The notes under the pieces were generated by a model, which did not search any database, was not told where the DNA came from, and saw only the letters and a list, made by a program, of their open reading frames with translations. From Dyadobacter sp. CY356 (GTDB lineage Bacteria > Bacteroidota > Bacteroidia > Cytophagales > Spirosomataceae), in the NCBI RefSeq assembly GCF_021440195.1, contig NZ_JAJTSZ010000009.1, positions 62,001 to 126,000 on the forward strand: 64,000 nt of DNA, written 5' to 3'. Made by a program: the position numbers and the translations under genes. This document shows positions 53,117-60,957 of the stretch, piece after piece. Numbering within the stretch: the stretch's first letter is position 1; each line of letters begins with the position of its first letter.

Positions 53117-53145
53117 AAAGGGATGTGTTAAACATCCCTTTTTTT
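53117..53145 (+). terminator. Intrinsic terminator of the miniprotein gene
   Basis: AAAGGGATGT (53117-53126) pairs with ACATCCCTTT (53132-53141), followed by more T. Confidence 0.88.
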
Positions 53146-53260
53146 ATGCTCCTTAATTTGCCGCTTGTACAAAAAATTGGATTTTATAAAATAAAAGAAA
53201 CCAATTTTAGTTTTCTTTATGTTGTAAAACGTATAACCATATATAAAACAACACAATATT

Positions 53261-53560
53261 TTGTTCAAAAAACTTTGCCTTTTACTATTAACGGTCTTCC
53301 TCATCTGTAAAGCCACAGATGTAGCAAGCATTCTGTTGGCCAGGGAAAAAGCAAAAGTTGTTTGCGTTGATGGTACTTGCGACAATGAAAATACCGAAGT
53401 GGAAAAGATGATTGATGATGATCAGATCCTGACTCAGATTCCTCACACTTTTCAAAAAATTAATTTTACCGTTCCTCTCAAAACGGTTTTTTCATACACC
53501 ATAGCGTGTGAAAATGAGATTTATAAAAATCTCTTCTCTCCCCCACCCGAATTATCCTGA
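53261..53560 (+). CDS. Small secreted protein of unknown function (TTG start)
   Basis: 99 residues from a TTG at 53261; no in-frame ATG gives a better start. It opens with a signal-like MFKKLCLLLLTVFLICKA, then a mixed region with two cysteines (VVCVDGTC) and ends SPPPELS. The reading frame is open, codon use looks like neighbouring genes, and it precedes the carbonic anhydrase/SulP pair on the same strand by 130 bases. Its reality rests on those points only. Confidence 0.5.
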   Translation: MFKKLCLLLLTVFLICKATDVASILLAREKAKVVCVDGTCDNENTEVEKMIDDDQILTQIPHTFQKINFTVPLKTVFSYTIACENEIYKNLFSPPPELS

Positions 53561-53690
53561 GTTATTTCATCGGTTTTATTGACTGAATCAGACTGTCCAT
53601 ATCACTTTTCGCCATTTCTTACAGAACTGGCAATCAGTGCTTTTACAGCTTGTTCACAATCATTTTTTAACGATAATAATTTAGAATCTA

Positions 53691-54344
53691 ATGTGTGAAT
53701 CATATAATAAGCTTTTTGAAAATAATCAGCGTTGGGTACAAAACAGAATTGATAAAAATCCCGATTTCTTTAACGACCTGGCTGAAAGACAATCTCCGCA
53801 ATTTTTATGGATTGGCTGCTCAGACAGCCGTGTTCCTGCCAACGAGATAACCGGGACAATGCCAGGTGATATTTTCGTGCACCGGAATATTGCCAACATG
53901 GTGATCCATACCGATATCAGCATGTTAAGCGTCCTGGATTATGCGGTAAATGTGCTTCATGTTAAACACATCATCGTTTGCGGACATTATGGATGCGGCG
54001 GTGTTGCTACTGCTATGGGTAATAAGCAAGTCGGACTGATCGATAACTGGCTTCGTCACATCAAGGATGTTTATCGTTTGCATAAGGATGAATTAAACGC
54101 AATTGAAGATGTAGCAAAAAGAAGCGACCGGCTTGTTGAGCTCAATGTTCTGGAACAGGTCCACGATCTTACAAAGACCTCAATCGTTCAAAATGCCTGG
54201 TCAAACGGAGACTCACTTCATGTGCATGGCTTGGTTTATGACATAAAAAACGGCTATCTGCAGGATCTTAATATCACAGTTGGCGATAATGAGGATATTG
54301 AAGCCGTGTATAAACTGGATGCACTGGAGCACGCCATCAGCTAG
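53691..54344 (+). CDS. Beta-carbonic anhydrase
   Basis: 217 residues. The zinc site is complete: Cys43 and Asp45 in IGCSDSRVPA, His99 and Cys102 in CGHYGCGG. It interconverts CO2 and bicarbonate. The SulP transporter gene starts 33 bases after the stop, so the pair likely supplies or exports bicarbonate together. Length and motifs fit a type I beta-CA. Confidence 0.95.
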   Translation: MCESYNKLFENNQRWVQNRIDKNPDFFNDLAERQSPQFLWIGCSDSRVPANEITGTMPGDIFVHRNIANMVIHTDISMLSVLDYAVNVLHVKHIIVCGHYGCGGVATAMGNKQVGLIDNWLRHIKDVYRLHKDELNAIEDVAKRSDRLVELNVLEQVHDLTKTSIVQNAWSNGDSLHVHGLVYDIKNGYLQDLNITVGDNEDIEAVYKLDALEHAIS

Positions 54345-54377
54345 TCGACAACTTAAAATTTCTATTGAACCATTCCT

Positions 54378-55955
54378 ATGTCAACGAATAAAAATAATCT
54401 GTTTTCGAATCTCAGGTTCGATTTCCCGGCGGGGTTAGTTGTTTCCCTGGTCGCCTTGCCTTTATGTTTGGGCGTAGCACTGGCCTCAACCGGAAGGCCT
54501 GACCTTTTGTTTTCCGGAATAATCGCCGGCGTAGTGGGCGGGATTGTTGTAGGTTTTTTAAGTGGTTCTTCACTCGGCGTCGCGGGTCCGGCTGCGGGCC
54601 TGGTTGTAATCGTTTTGACAGCAATAAAAACGCTGGGAAGTTTTGAAGCATTTTTGCTCGCAGTTGTTATTGCAGGCGCAATTCAGCTTCTCGCGGGATT
54701 TATGAATGCCGGCATTATCGGTTATTACTTCCCTTCATCAGTGATTAAGGGCATGCTGGCAGCCATTGGCATAACACTTATACTAAAAGAAATACCTCAT
54801 GCATTTGGGTATGATGCCGATTTTATGGGCGATGAAGCATTCAGCCAAAAAGATGGGCAAAATACCTTTACAGAGGTTTATAACGCCATACGGTATAGCA
54901 GCACGGGTGCCATTATTATTTCGGTCGTTTCTTTGGGACTTTTGTTATTATTTGACAAACCCTTCATGAAACGTATTGAGCTTTTCAAATTTTTGCCCGG
55001 TGCATTGTTTGTCGTGTTAATGGGAATTTTGCTTAATGCTTTCTTTTTGAATTACTTCCCGGAAATTGCGATGGGTGGCGAACATCTGGTTCAGCTTCCG
55101 GTTGCATCCAACGTTGCTGAATTTTTAAGCTTTTTCAAGACGCCCGATTTCAGTGCCATCAACCGGATAGAGGTTTATACGGTTGCCGTGACGTTAGCCA
55201 TAGTTGCCAGTCTGGAATCTTTATTGTCAGTCGAGGCAACAGATAAGCTTGATCCGTATAAAAGAACCACACCGACAAACCGTGAGTTGAAAGCGCAGGG
55301 TATTGGAAATATGATTTCCGGACTTATCGGAGGTTTACCCGTTACGCAGGTGATTGTTAGAAGTTCGGCAAACATCGAGTCAGGTGGGAGGACGAAAATG
55401 GGGACAATCATACATGGATCCATTTTACTGCTTTCGGCGATTTTTATTCCAGGATACATCAACTATATCCCCTTGGCATCTTTGGCTGCCATTCTACTTT
55501 TGGTTGGTTATAAACTCTCCAAATTCTCTCTTTATAGCGGCATGTACAAATTAGGGAAAGAGCAATTCCTTCCTTTTATCGTGACTGTTGTGGCAATTTT
55601 GAGTACAGATCTATTGAAAGGCATTGGGATAGGAATGGTTGTGGCGATCTACTTTATTTTGAGAAAGAATTACAAACACTCCTATCATTATAAAAAAGAG
55701 GAGTATAAAGACGGCGAGGTGATCACGATACAATTGTCAGAAGAAGTTACCTTTTTAAATAAAGGATCTATAGGAAGTACCCTCGACAGTTTACCGGAAA
55801 ATTCAAAAGTAATTATTGACGGTACAAAATCGTTTAATATCGATTATGACGTTTTAGAACTTATTCAGGAGTTTAGAAAACATACGGCTCCGATGAAAAA
55901 TATCATCGTTGAAACCGTCGGAATTGAAAATGTTGCCACAGTTGGAGGTCATTAA
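54378..55955 (+). CDS. SulP-family anion transporter with STAS domain
   Basis: 525 residues with about 12-14 membrane segments. The N-terminal RFDFPAGLVVSLVALPLCLGVALAS carries the SulP signature (key PAGLVVSLVALPLCLGVALA), and GVAGPAAGLVVIV follows. The C-terminal ~90 residues form a STAS domain (VTFLNKGSIGSTLDSLPE..., IIDGTKSFNIDYDVLELI). SulP proteins move sulfate, bicarbonate or other anions; the tight link to carbonic anhydrase suggests bicarbonate, which is inferred. Confidence 0.92.
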   Translation: MSTNKNNLFSNLRFDFPAGLVVSLVALPLCLGVALASTGRPDLLFSGIIAGVVGGIVVGFLSGSSLGVAGPAAGLVVIVLTAIKTLGSFEAFLLAVVIAGAIQLLAGFMNAGIIGYYFPSSVIKGMLAAIGITLILKEIPHAFGYDADFMGDEAFSQKDGQNTFTEVYNAIRYSSTGAIIISVVSLGLLLLFDKPFMKRIELFKFLPGALFVVLMGILLNAFFLNYFPEIAMGGEHLVQLPVASNVAEFLSFFKTPDFSAINRIEVYTVAVTLAIVASLESLLSVEATDKLDPYKRTTPTNRELKAQGIGNMISGLIGGLPVTQVIVRSSANIESGGRTKMGTIIHGSILLLSAIFIPGYINYIPLASLAAILLLVGYKLSKFSLYSGMYKLGKEQFLPFIVTVVAILSTDLLKGIGIGMVVAIYFILRKNYKHSYHYKKEEYKDGEVITIQLSEEVTFLNKGSIGSTLDSLPENSKVIIDGTKSFNIDYDVLELIQEFRKHTAPMKNIIVETVGIENVATVGGH

Positions 55956-55993
55956 TAAATATCGTAACCTTGATAATTCGTCAGCAAATGAAA

Positions 55994-56032
55994 ATCCCCA
56001 TAGCCTTTAATGGTTATGGGGATCATTTTTTT
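55994..56032. terminator. Bidirectional intrinsic terminator
   Basis: ATCCCCATA-G-CC (55994-56005) pairs with GG-T-TATGGGGAT (56012-56023), followed by CATTTTTTT. It separates the convergent SulP and Spy-like genes. Confidence 0.85.
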
Positions 56033-56046
56033 ATTCAGTTTGAAAA

Positions 56047-56523
56047 TCACTCATTCGGTTTTCCCTGTCTTTGTTTCAGCCTCTGAATCAGCATATCATT
56101 GAAAGTTCGTTCCGCTTTATATAATTCAATAATCTGGTTAGCAGAAATGACTTTTAGAAACCGGTTTTGATATTCTTTTTCAAGATCCAGATCCTGTTGT
56201 TTCAAATCTTGTACTTCTTTCAGGTTGTTTAAAACCTGCTCATCCGTTTTTCCCTCGGCCTTTTTATCATTAATAATTTTGCGCTGAGCACGATGAATTT
56301 CTCTTCTTTTTTGAGAATACTCGTTATAAATCGGCCAAAAGCCGGTTGACTGCTCCGGCGTTAAATTCAAACGATTGGTAATAATCGCGATCTTGGCATC
56401 CTGAATACGCTGCATTTCCTCACCGGATGGACGTTGTGCCCATGCCATAGCGGTGGAAAAAAGCGTAAAAAGCAAGATCAGTGATATTCCTTTAACGTTG
56501 CTTAATATTTTTGGTGAGTTCAT
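56047..56523 (-). CDS. Spy/CpxP-like periplasmic protein
   Basis: 158 residues with a signal peptide ending AWAQ (about residue 30). The rest is helical with an LTPEQ motif (NRLNLTPEQSTGFWPIY), the LTxxQ pattern of Spy/CpxP proteins, and a repeat-rich charged C-terminal helix. Such proteins bind unfolded or membrane-disturbing peptides in the periplasm. It is the last gene of an operon with an ECF sigma factor and a membrane protein. Confidence 0.82.
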   Translation of the reverse strand: MNSPKILSNVKGISLILLFTLFSTAMAWAQRPSGEEMQRIQDAKIAIITNRLNLTPEQSTGFWPIYNEYSQKRREIHRAQRKIINDKKAEGKTDEQVLNNLKEVQDLKQQDLDLEKEYQNRFLKVISANQIIELYKAERTFNDMLIQRLKQRQGKPNE

Positions 56524-56542
56524 TTTGTTAGATCAATAAATT

Positions 56543-56983
56543 TCAAATTTTTTCCGAACCGGAGCCTGTTTCAAGGATTTGCTGACGGAGGAATTCCTCG
56601 TCCATACCATCCAGATAGTTCAAAACAGTTGAGTCCGTATCAAAAGCTTTTTGCACAACCTGATGTTCACTTAGATCATAATAACTGATATTCTGATCTT
56701 CCAGATAACTTACAATTGAAGCATCACTTACTTTACTAAGCGGCTCCTGCCCCAGCGAACCCTGGCGTTCCGGGAATGTAACCCAAACCATTACGAGTAA
56801 AAAGCTCATCGCTGCGACCAATCCCGCTGACCTTTGCCAGCTCCATTGAATCAACGGCTTTCGAACAACTTCATTTGGTATCCTCGACTGAATGAGTTGG
56901 GGTAGATTTTCAAAATAGCCATCAGGTACCGAAAAAGGCGTCTCCTTTTTCAGATCGTCTAACCGTATGTGCTTTTTGTCCAT
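56543..56983 (-). CDS. Single-pass membrane protein, candidate anti-sigma factor
   Basis: 146 residues. A cytoplasmic N-terminal region (about 1-47, KKHIRLDDLKKETPFSVPDGYFENLP) precedes one membrane helix (about 50-70) and a periplasmic acidic domain with DLSEHQVVQKAFDTDSTVLNYL. It sits between an ECF sigma gene and a Spy-like gene on the same strand. No ZAS (zinc) motif is visible, so the anti-sigma role is inferred from position and topology only. Confidence 0.65.
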   Translation of the reverse strand: MDKKHIRLDDLKKETPFSVPDGYFENLPQLIQSRIPNEVVRKPLIQWSWQRSAGLVAAMSFLLVMVWVTFPERQGSLGQEPLSKVSDASIVSYLEDQNISYYDLSEHQVVQKAFDTDSTVLNYLDGMDEEFLRQQILETGSGSEKI

Positions 56984-57038
56984 GACTATACGTGTTTCTT
57001 TGTCTTACTTATCTTTGACCTAAACAATTACAAATGGT

Positions 57039-57581
57039 TTAATCCGTTTCGTTTAAAAAGTCTTCTATTTTTTTTACGGCCCAGTGATAGGATGCTTTTA
57101 AGGCTCCAACCGATGTACCCGTAATTTCCGAAATCTCTTCGTATGGTAACTCCTCATAGTATTTAAGGTTAAATACCAGTCGCTGCTTTTCGGGTAATTT
57201 CAATAAAGCTTTTTGAAGTTTTAATTGAATGGCATCTCCGCTAACCAAAGGATCGGCTTCCAGCTTTTCACTCAATTCACTTTCAACATCATAGATGGAA
57301 ACAAAAAAGCGTTTACGTTTTTTGTTTAAAAAGTTGATGGCTTCATTACTTGCTATGCGATATAACCACGTATAGAGCTTGGAATCGCCTCTGAAATTTT
57401 CAAGCGCTGTCCAGGCTTTTATAAACACATCCTGCGTAATATCATTTGAGTCGTCGTGATCCACGACCATTTTCCGCACCAGCCAATACACCTTTTGCTG
57501 ATACTTCCGCACCAGTTGGTTGAACGCGTTTCTACGCGTTTCGGGGTTCTGAAATAATGCTAATAATTCTTCGTCAGACAT
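57039..57581 (-). CDS. ECF-type RNA polymerase sigma factor
   Basis: 180 residues. Region 2 includes DITQDVFIKAWTALENFRG and LYTWLYRIASNEAINFL; region 4 includes KLPEKQRLVFNLKYYEELPYEEISEITGT and VGALKASYHWAVKK. This is the standard two-region ECF layout, cytoplasmic. It directs polymerase to envelope-stress genes, probably including its own operon. The two downstream genes fit a sigma/anti-sigma/effector set. Confidence 0.93.
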   Translation of the reverse strand: MSDEELLALFQNPETRRNAFNQLVRKYQQKVYWLVRKMVVDHDDSNDITQDVFIKAWTALENFRGDSKLYTWLYRIASNEAINFLNKKRKRFFVSIYDVESELSEKLEADPLVSGDAIQLKLQKALLKLPEKQRLVFNLKYYEELPYEEISEITGTSVGALKASYHWAVKKIEDFLNETD

Positions 57582-57724
57582 TTAATACTCAGTCCTAGTC
57601 TGATTGTTTGATAAAAGGGCTAAATCTTAAACGATTTTTACCTTTTCAAAATACAATGGTGGTTATTGAATCTTCACTAAGAATCAATAATAGTTTATTT
57701 TTTTGTACAGGGCAAATAAAATTC

Positions 57725-57771
57725 GAGTCTTGTACATAAGCAGAAAGTTATCTTACTTATATACAAGACTC
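57725..57771 (-). terminator. Hairpin beyond the transketolase operon
   Basis: GAGTCTTGTA (57725-57734) pairs with TACAAGACTC (57762-57771); the inner ATAAG/CTTAT extends it. On the minus strand it follows the tktB stop by about 50 bases and precedes a weak T-rich tract. Confidence 0.6.
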
Positions 57772-57819
57772 AAAGGCATTCCGGTTCCAATGGCTATTTT
57801 AATTTGCCAGAAGAATATA

Positions 57820-58776
57820 TTATTTTTTCTTGGCGATCGCACGTTTTGCAGCTGCAACAATATCAGCGGCAGTCAAGCCATATTTTTCCATCAATTGAGC
57901 AGGTGTTCCACTTTCTCCAAAACTATCGTTGACAGCAACATATTCCTGCGGAACCAGGTCATTTTTAACAATTACCTGTGCAATACTATCGCCCAATCCA
58001 CCAATACGGTTATGCTCCTCAGCTGAAACAGCGCAACGCGTTTTTGCAATTGATTTCAGAATTGCTTCTTCATCAAGCGGTTTTATTGTATGGATGTTGA
58101 TTATTTCAGCACTGATACCTTCTGCTTCCAATTGCTCACCAGCCTGGATCGCTTCCCAAACCATATGGCCAGTTGCAAAGATACTAACGTCCGTTCCTTC
58201 ACTTACCATCCAGGCTTTACCTATTTCAAAAACCTGATCAGCAGCTGTGAAAATTGGAATAACCGGACGACCAAAACGTAAATAAACTGGTCCTTCGTAA
58301 TCAGCAATTGCGATTGTAGCAGCTTTTGTCTGGTTGTAATCGCAAGGATTGATAACTGTCATACCTGGAAGCATTTTCATCATGCCGATATCTTCAAGGA
58401 TCTGGTGTGTTGCACCATCTTCTCCCAAAGTTAGACCTGCGTGAGAAGCACAGATTTTTACATTTTTACCTGAATAAGCAACGCTTTGACGGATCTGGTC
58501 ATAAACACGGCCTGTGGCAAAGTTGGCAAAAGTTGTTGCAAAAGGAATTTTACCACCGATTGTCAAACCAGCAGAAACACTGATCATATTGGCCTCAGAG
58601 ATACCACACTGAACAAATCTTTCAGGATTTTCTTTGATGAAAGGTTCCAGTTTCAAAGAACCAACAAGGTCAGCACAAAGTGCTACCACGTTTGGATTCT
58701 TCTGTCCAAGTTCATGCATCCCGGCGCCAAAGCCCGAACGGGTATCTTTTTTTTCGGTGAAGGTGTATTTTTTCAT
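57820..58776 (-). CDS. Transketolase, C-terminal subunit
   Basis: 318 residues: the pyrimidine-binding and C-terminal transketolase domains (RSGFGAGMHELGQ, EDGATHQILEDIGMM, NPCDYNQTKAATIAIADY). With the N-terminal subunit it transfers two-carbon units in the pentose phosphate pathway. In related genomes the two subunit genes are normally adjacent; here the N-terminal subunit ends at 60958 and three genes lie between. Confidence 0.93.
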   Translation of the reverse strand: MKKYTFTEKKDTRSGFGAGMHELGQKNPNVVALCADLVGSLKLEPFIKENPERFVQCGISEANMISVSAGLTIGGKIPFATTFANFATGRVYDQIRQSVAYSGKNVKICASHAGLTLGEDGATHQILEDIGMMKMLPGMTVINPCDYNQTKAATIAIADYEGPVYLRFGRPVIPIFTAADQVFEIGKAWMVSEGTDVSIFATGHMVWEAIQAGEQLEAEGISAEIINIHTIKPLDEEAILKSIAKTRCAVSAEEHNRIGGLGDSIAQVIVKNDLVPQEYVAVNDSFGESGTPAQLMEKYGLTAADIVAAAKRAIAKKK

Positions 58777-58789
58777 TATTTGTATCGAT

Positions 58790-59368
58790 CTAATGTCTAA
58801 AATTATTTTTTGCTATTTGTTCTAATTTACTCAGGAAATAAGTGGCACTTGGACAGTTTGGGTGGCTGGCTGCGTTTTGGACTGAGAAACCGTATTTAAT
58901 CATTCTCGCCGTAAAAATATCCTTAACACCTATTCCCCTACCTTGCTGTTGAATAAAAATATTCTTCAATGTAACAAATGGCGAGGCTTCCTCTTCGGGT
59001 TTATCAAAGCTAAATTGCTCCTTTAACAAAAGACTCAAAGTTAAACTGTCAGCCAAAAACCATGATTCAATTTTTCTAACTGCTACAATTACTACTCTGT
59101 TCGTATCGCTGGTTATCCGATTTTTTGTTACTGTAATACAAGCATCTTCATCAAGATCAGTAAGAATTACTATTTTCTCTGCCTTCCTGGCTTTATACAA
59201 TTCCAAGGATTCCCGAAGATTTTCAGGCAGCAAATTCCCACTACCCTTAGCATCCAGGACTGGCTTCAAACATTCAATTCCCAAATTGGTCAGGTATTGT
59301 TGAAAATTTTCAGATTCAATAATTTTCCTTTCAGTTTTACCTTCACAAATGAAACCAACTCTTACCAT
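58790..59368 (-). CDS. TOPRIM-like effector (DUF4276/RloB-like), partner of an AAA ATPase
   Basis: 192 residues. It has TOPRIM-type landmarks: a first strand with FICEGKTE (Glu9 and Glu13), an acidic ILTDLDED (Asp71, Asp73) after a GSGN loop (42-45), and the IESWFLAD block (100-107) common in DUF4276. TOPRIM proteins of this kind are nucleases or nuclease-like. Its start overlaps the ATPase gene by 7 bases, so the two are translated as a pair, and the tktB gene follows 13 bases after its stop. Family and activity are inferred. Confidence 0.7.
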   Translation of the reverse strand: MVRVGFICEGKTERKIIESENFQQYLTNLGIECLKPVLDAKGSGNLLPENLRESLELYKARKAEKIVILTDLDEDACITVTKNRITSDTNRVVIVAVRKIESWFLADSLTLSLLLKEQFSFDKPEEEASPFVTLKNIFIQQQGRGIGVKDIFTARMIKYGFSVQNAASHPNCPSATYFLSKLEQIAKNNFRH

Positions 59369-60324
59369 GGAAGACCAGCTCCAAGAGCATTTGTAAGCCA
59401 GGCTTCATCTGCATTTAGGCCATAAAATGCTCCTTTTGCCAACTGCTTAATTTCAGTTTTACCATCAACCTTATTTACCAAAATCATCTCATCCTCTTTC
59501 AAATGGCGAACCAGTGTTTGAGAATGCGTATTTAGCCAGATAATATGACCGTTGTCTTCACACTTACTTCGAAACATTTCTACTAATACTTCAATAGCAT
59601 ATGGACTTAATCCATTTTCTGGTTCTTCAATACATAAGAATTGAGGTTCATCCGATTGAAACACAGCTACCAATAGACAGATAATATTGTATGTTCCATC
59701 AGAAATAAGGTTTTTCGTAAACGGCTTTTTGGAGCCAATTTCGTATATTAAAAGTGAATCCGTTCCTCCAATATTGTCAGAATGAATCTCAACTCTCTCA
59801 AAACCTGGAATCAGCAATTGCAAATATTCTGTAATTTCTTCTCTTTTGCTTTCATCTTCAAGCAGACGTTTAAGAACTTTCTCGAGATTCGTATTAGCAA
59901 AGTTTAGTTTTGAAGAATCTGTATAGTTAATCTTTTGGTAATCAACTCTTCCAATGAAATATCTGGAAAAAGATTTCGAAAAAAGATAAAACTTGTCCTT
60001 TCTGTCAAACAAACTTAAAAAACCATCTGTTTCGAATTGATCAGCATAATAATAACGACCTTCCGTTTCGAAACTAAATTCTTCCGATACCAACTTGAAC
60101 TCACATGTTTGATCTTCTAATTGTCGATTTTGAAGATTTTCAGCCGATCCAAAAATTCTTAAGCGGTTATTAGAATCCGGCCAAAGAAGAAACTCCAAAG
60201 CCTCAAAAATATTCGACTTCCCCACGCCATTCGCACCGACAAAAACCGTAAACGGGTTTGGCTCGACGATTTCGAGATCGACCAGGGATTTGAAATTCTT
60301 GATATGGAGCTTCTTTATTTTCAC
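59362..60324 (-). CDS. AAA/ABC-type ATPase (AAA_21-like), defence-associated type
   Basis: 320 residues. Walker A GANGVGKS (30-37), preceded by the SMC/RecF-like start IKKLHIKNFKSLVDL, a signature-like NLISDGTYNI, Walker B FLCIEEPENGLS and an H-loop NTHSQTLV mark it as an ABC-like AAA ATPase of the OLD/AAA_21 kind. It ends ADEAWLTNALGAGLPW. These ATPases act as sensors in two-gene anti-phage systems with a TOPRIM or other nuclease partner, as in PARIS or Septu. Here the TOPRIM-like partner overlaps by 7 bases. Confidence 0.82.
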   Translation of the reverse strand: MKIKKLHIKNFKSLVDLEIVEPNPFTVFVGANGVGKSNIFEALEFLLWPDSNNRLRIFGSAENLQNRQLEDQTCEFKLVSEEFSFETEGRYYYADQFETDGFLSLFDRKDKFYLFSKSFSRYFIGRVDYQKINYTDSSKLNFANTNLEKVLKRLLEDESKREEITEYLQLLIPGFERVEIHSDNIGGTDSLLIYEIGSKKPFTKNLISDGTYNIICLLVAVFQSDEPQFLCIEEPENGLSPYAIEVLVEMFRSKCEDNGHIIWLNTHSQTLVRHLKEDEMILVNKVDGKTEIKQLAKGAFYGLNADEAWLTNALGAGLPW

Positions 60325-60351
60325 TTTATCGTGACAAATTTTCTGTTATTA

Positions 60352-60939
60352 TCAATCAACAAAAACATCATTAAGATCTACTACTAACTCAGGAAACACA
60401 AAGGAGTTCATCTTTTCTTCCTCAGTAAAAGGCCGCTTGCCAACATATTTCCCCTCCTCATTCAACGTGTAAACCAACACAATTTTATCAGCAGGTTCAA
60501 CCAACCAGTATTCCTTTACACCGGCTTCCTCATACACCTGAAATTTTTCAAACATTTCCTTTTTCGTATTTCCGGGAGATAGTATTTCAATAATAACATC
60601 CGGTGCTCCGATACAGCCGCGATCATCCAGTTTTGAAAGATCACAAACGATGCAAATATCAGGTTGCACAACGGTAATTATTTCATCATCTCCGTTTTTG
60701 TTACGACGAGGTAAACGTACGTCAAACGGTGCTGTATACCACTGGCAGGGAAGATCAAGCAAGTATTTATCAATTTGCCTCCCAAGATTTCGTGAAATAT
60801 CCTGATGACGACGAGCCGGAGCGGGCGACATTTTGTAAATGTACCCTCTGATCAGTTCCAGACGTTCCTGAAATTGCCATTGCAGATAATCTGCATAGGT
60901 ATATTGCCGCGAAAAGTCCAGTTGATCTATGCTTGTCAT
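60352..60939 (-). CDS. Uma2-family (DUF820) PD-(D/E)xK nuclease-like protein
   Basis: 195 residues. The Uma2 core is intact: ERLELIRGYIYKMSPAPARRHQ (about 25-46; key YKMSPAPARRHQ), VQPDICIVCD (Asp94), GAPDVIIEILSPGN (Glu118) and KEYWLVEP. The family has a restriction-endonuclease-like fold, but no function is proven; copies are usually numerous and scattered. It lies 18 bases after the N-terminal transketolase gene and 27 bases before the ATPase gene, all on the same strand. Confidence 0.88.
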   Translation of the reverse strand: MTSIDQLDFSRQYTYADYLQWQFQERLELIRGYIYKMSPAPARRHQDISRNLGRQIDKYLLDLPCQWYTAPFDVRLPRRNKNGDDEIITVVQPDICIVCDLSKLDDRGCIGAPDVIIEILSPGNTKKEMFEKFQVYEEAGVKEYWLVEPADKIVLVYTLNEEGKYVGKRPFTEEEKMNSFVFPELVVDLNDVFVD

Positions 60940-60957
60940 TTTTCGGAATTTCTGATC

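Noticed and set aside
57703..58026. Plus-strand open frame over the end of the tktB gene
   Set aside because: It is antisense to conserved transketolase sequence and spans a terminator hairpin.
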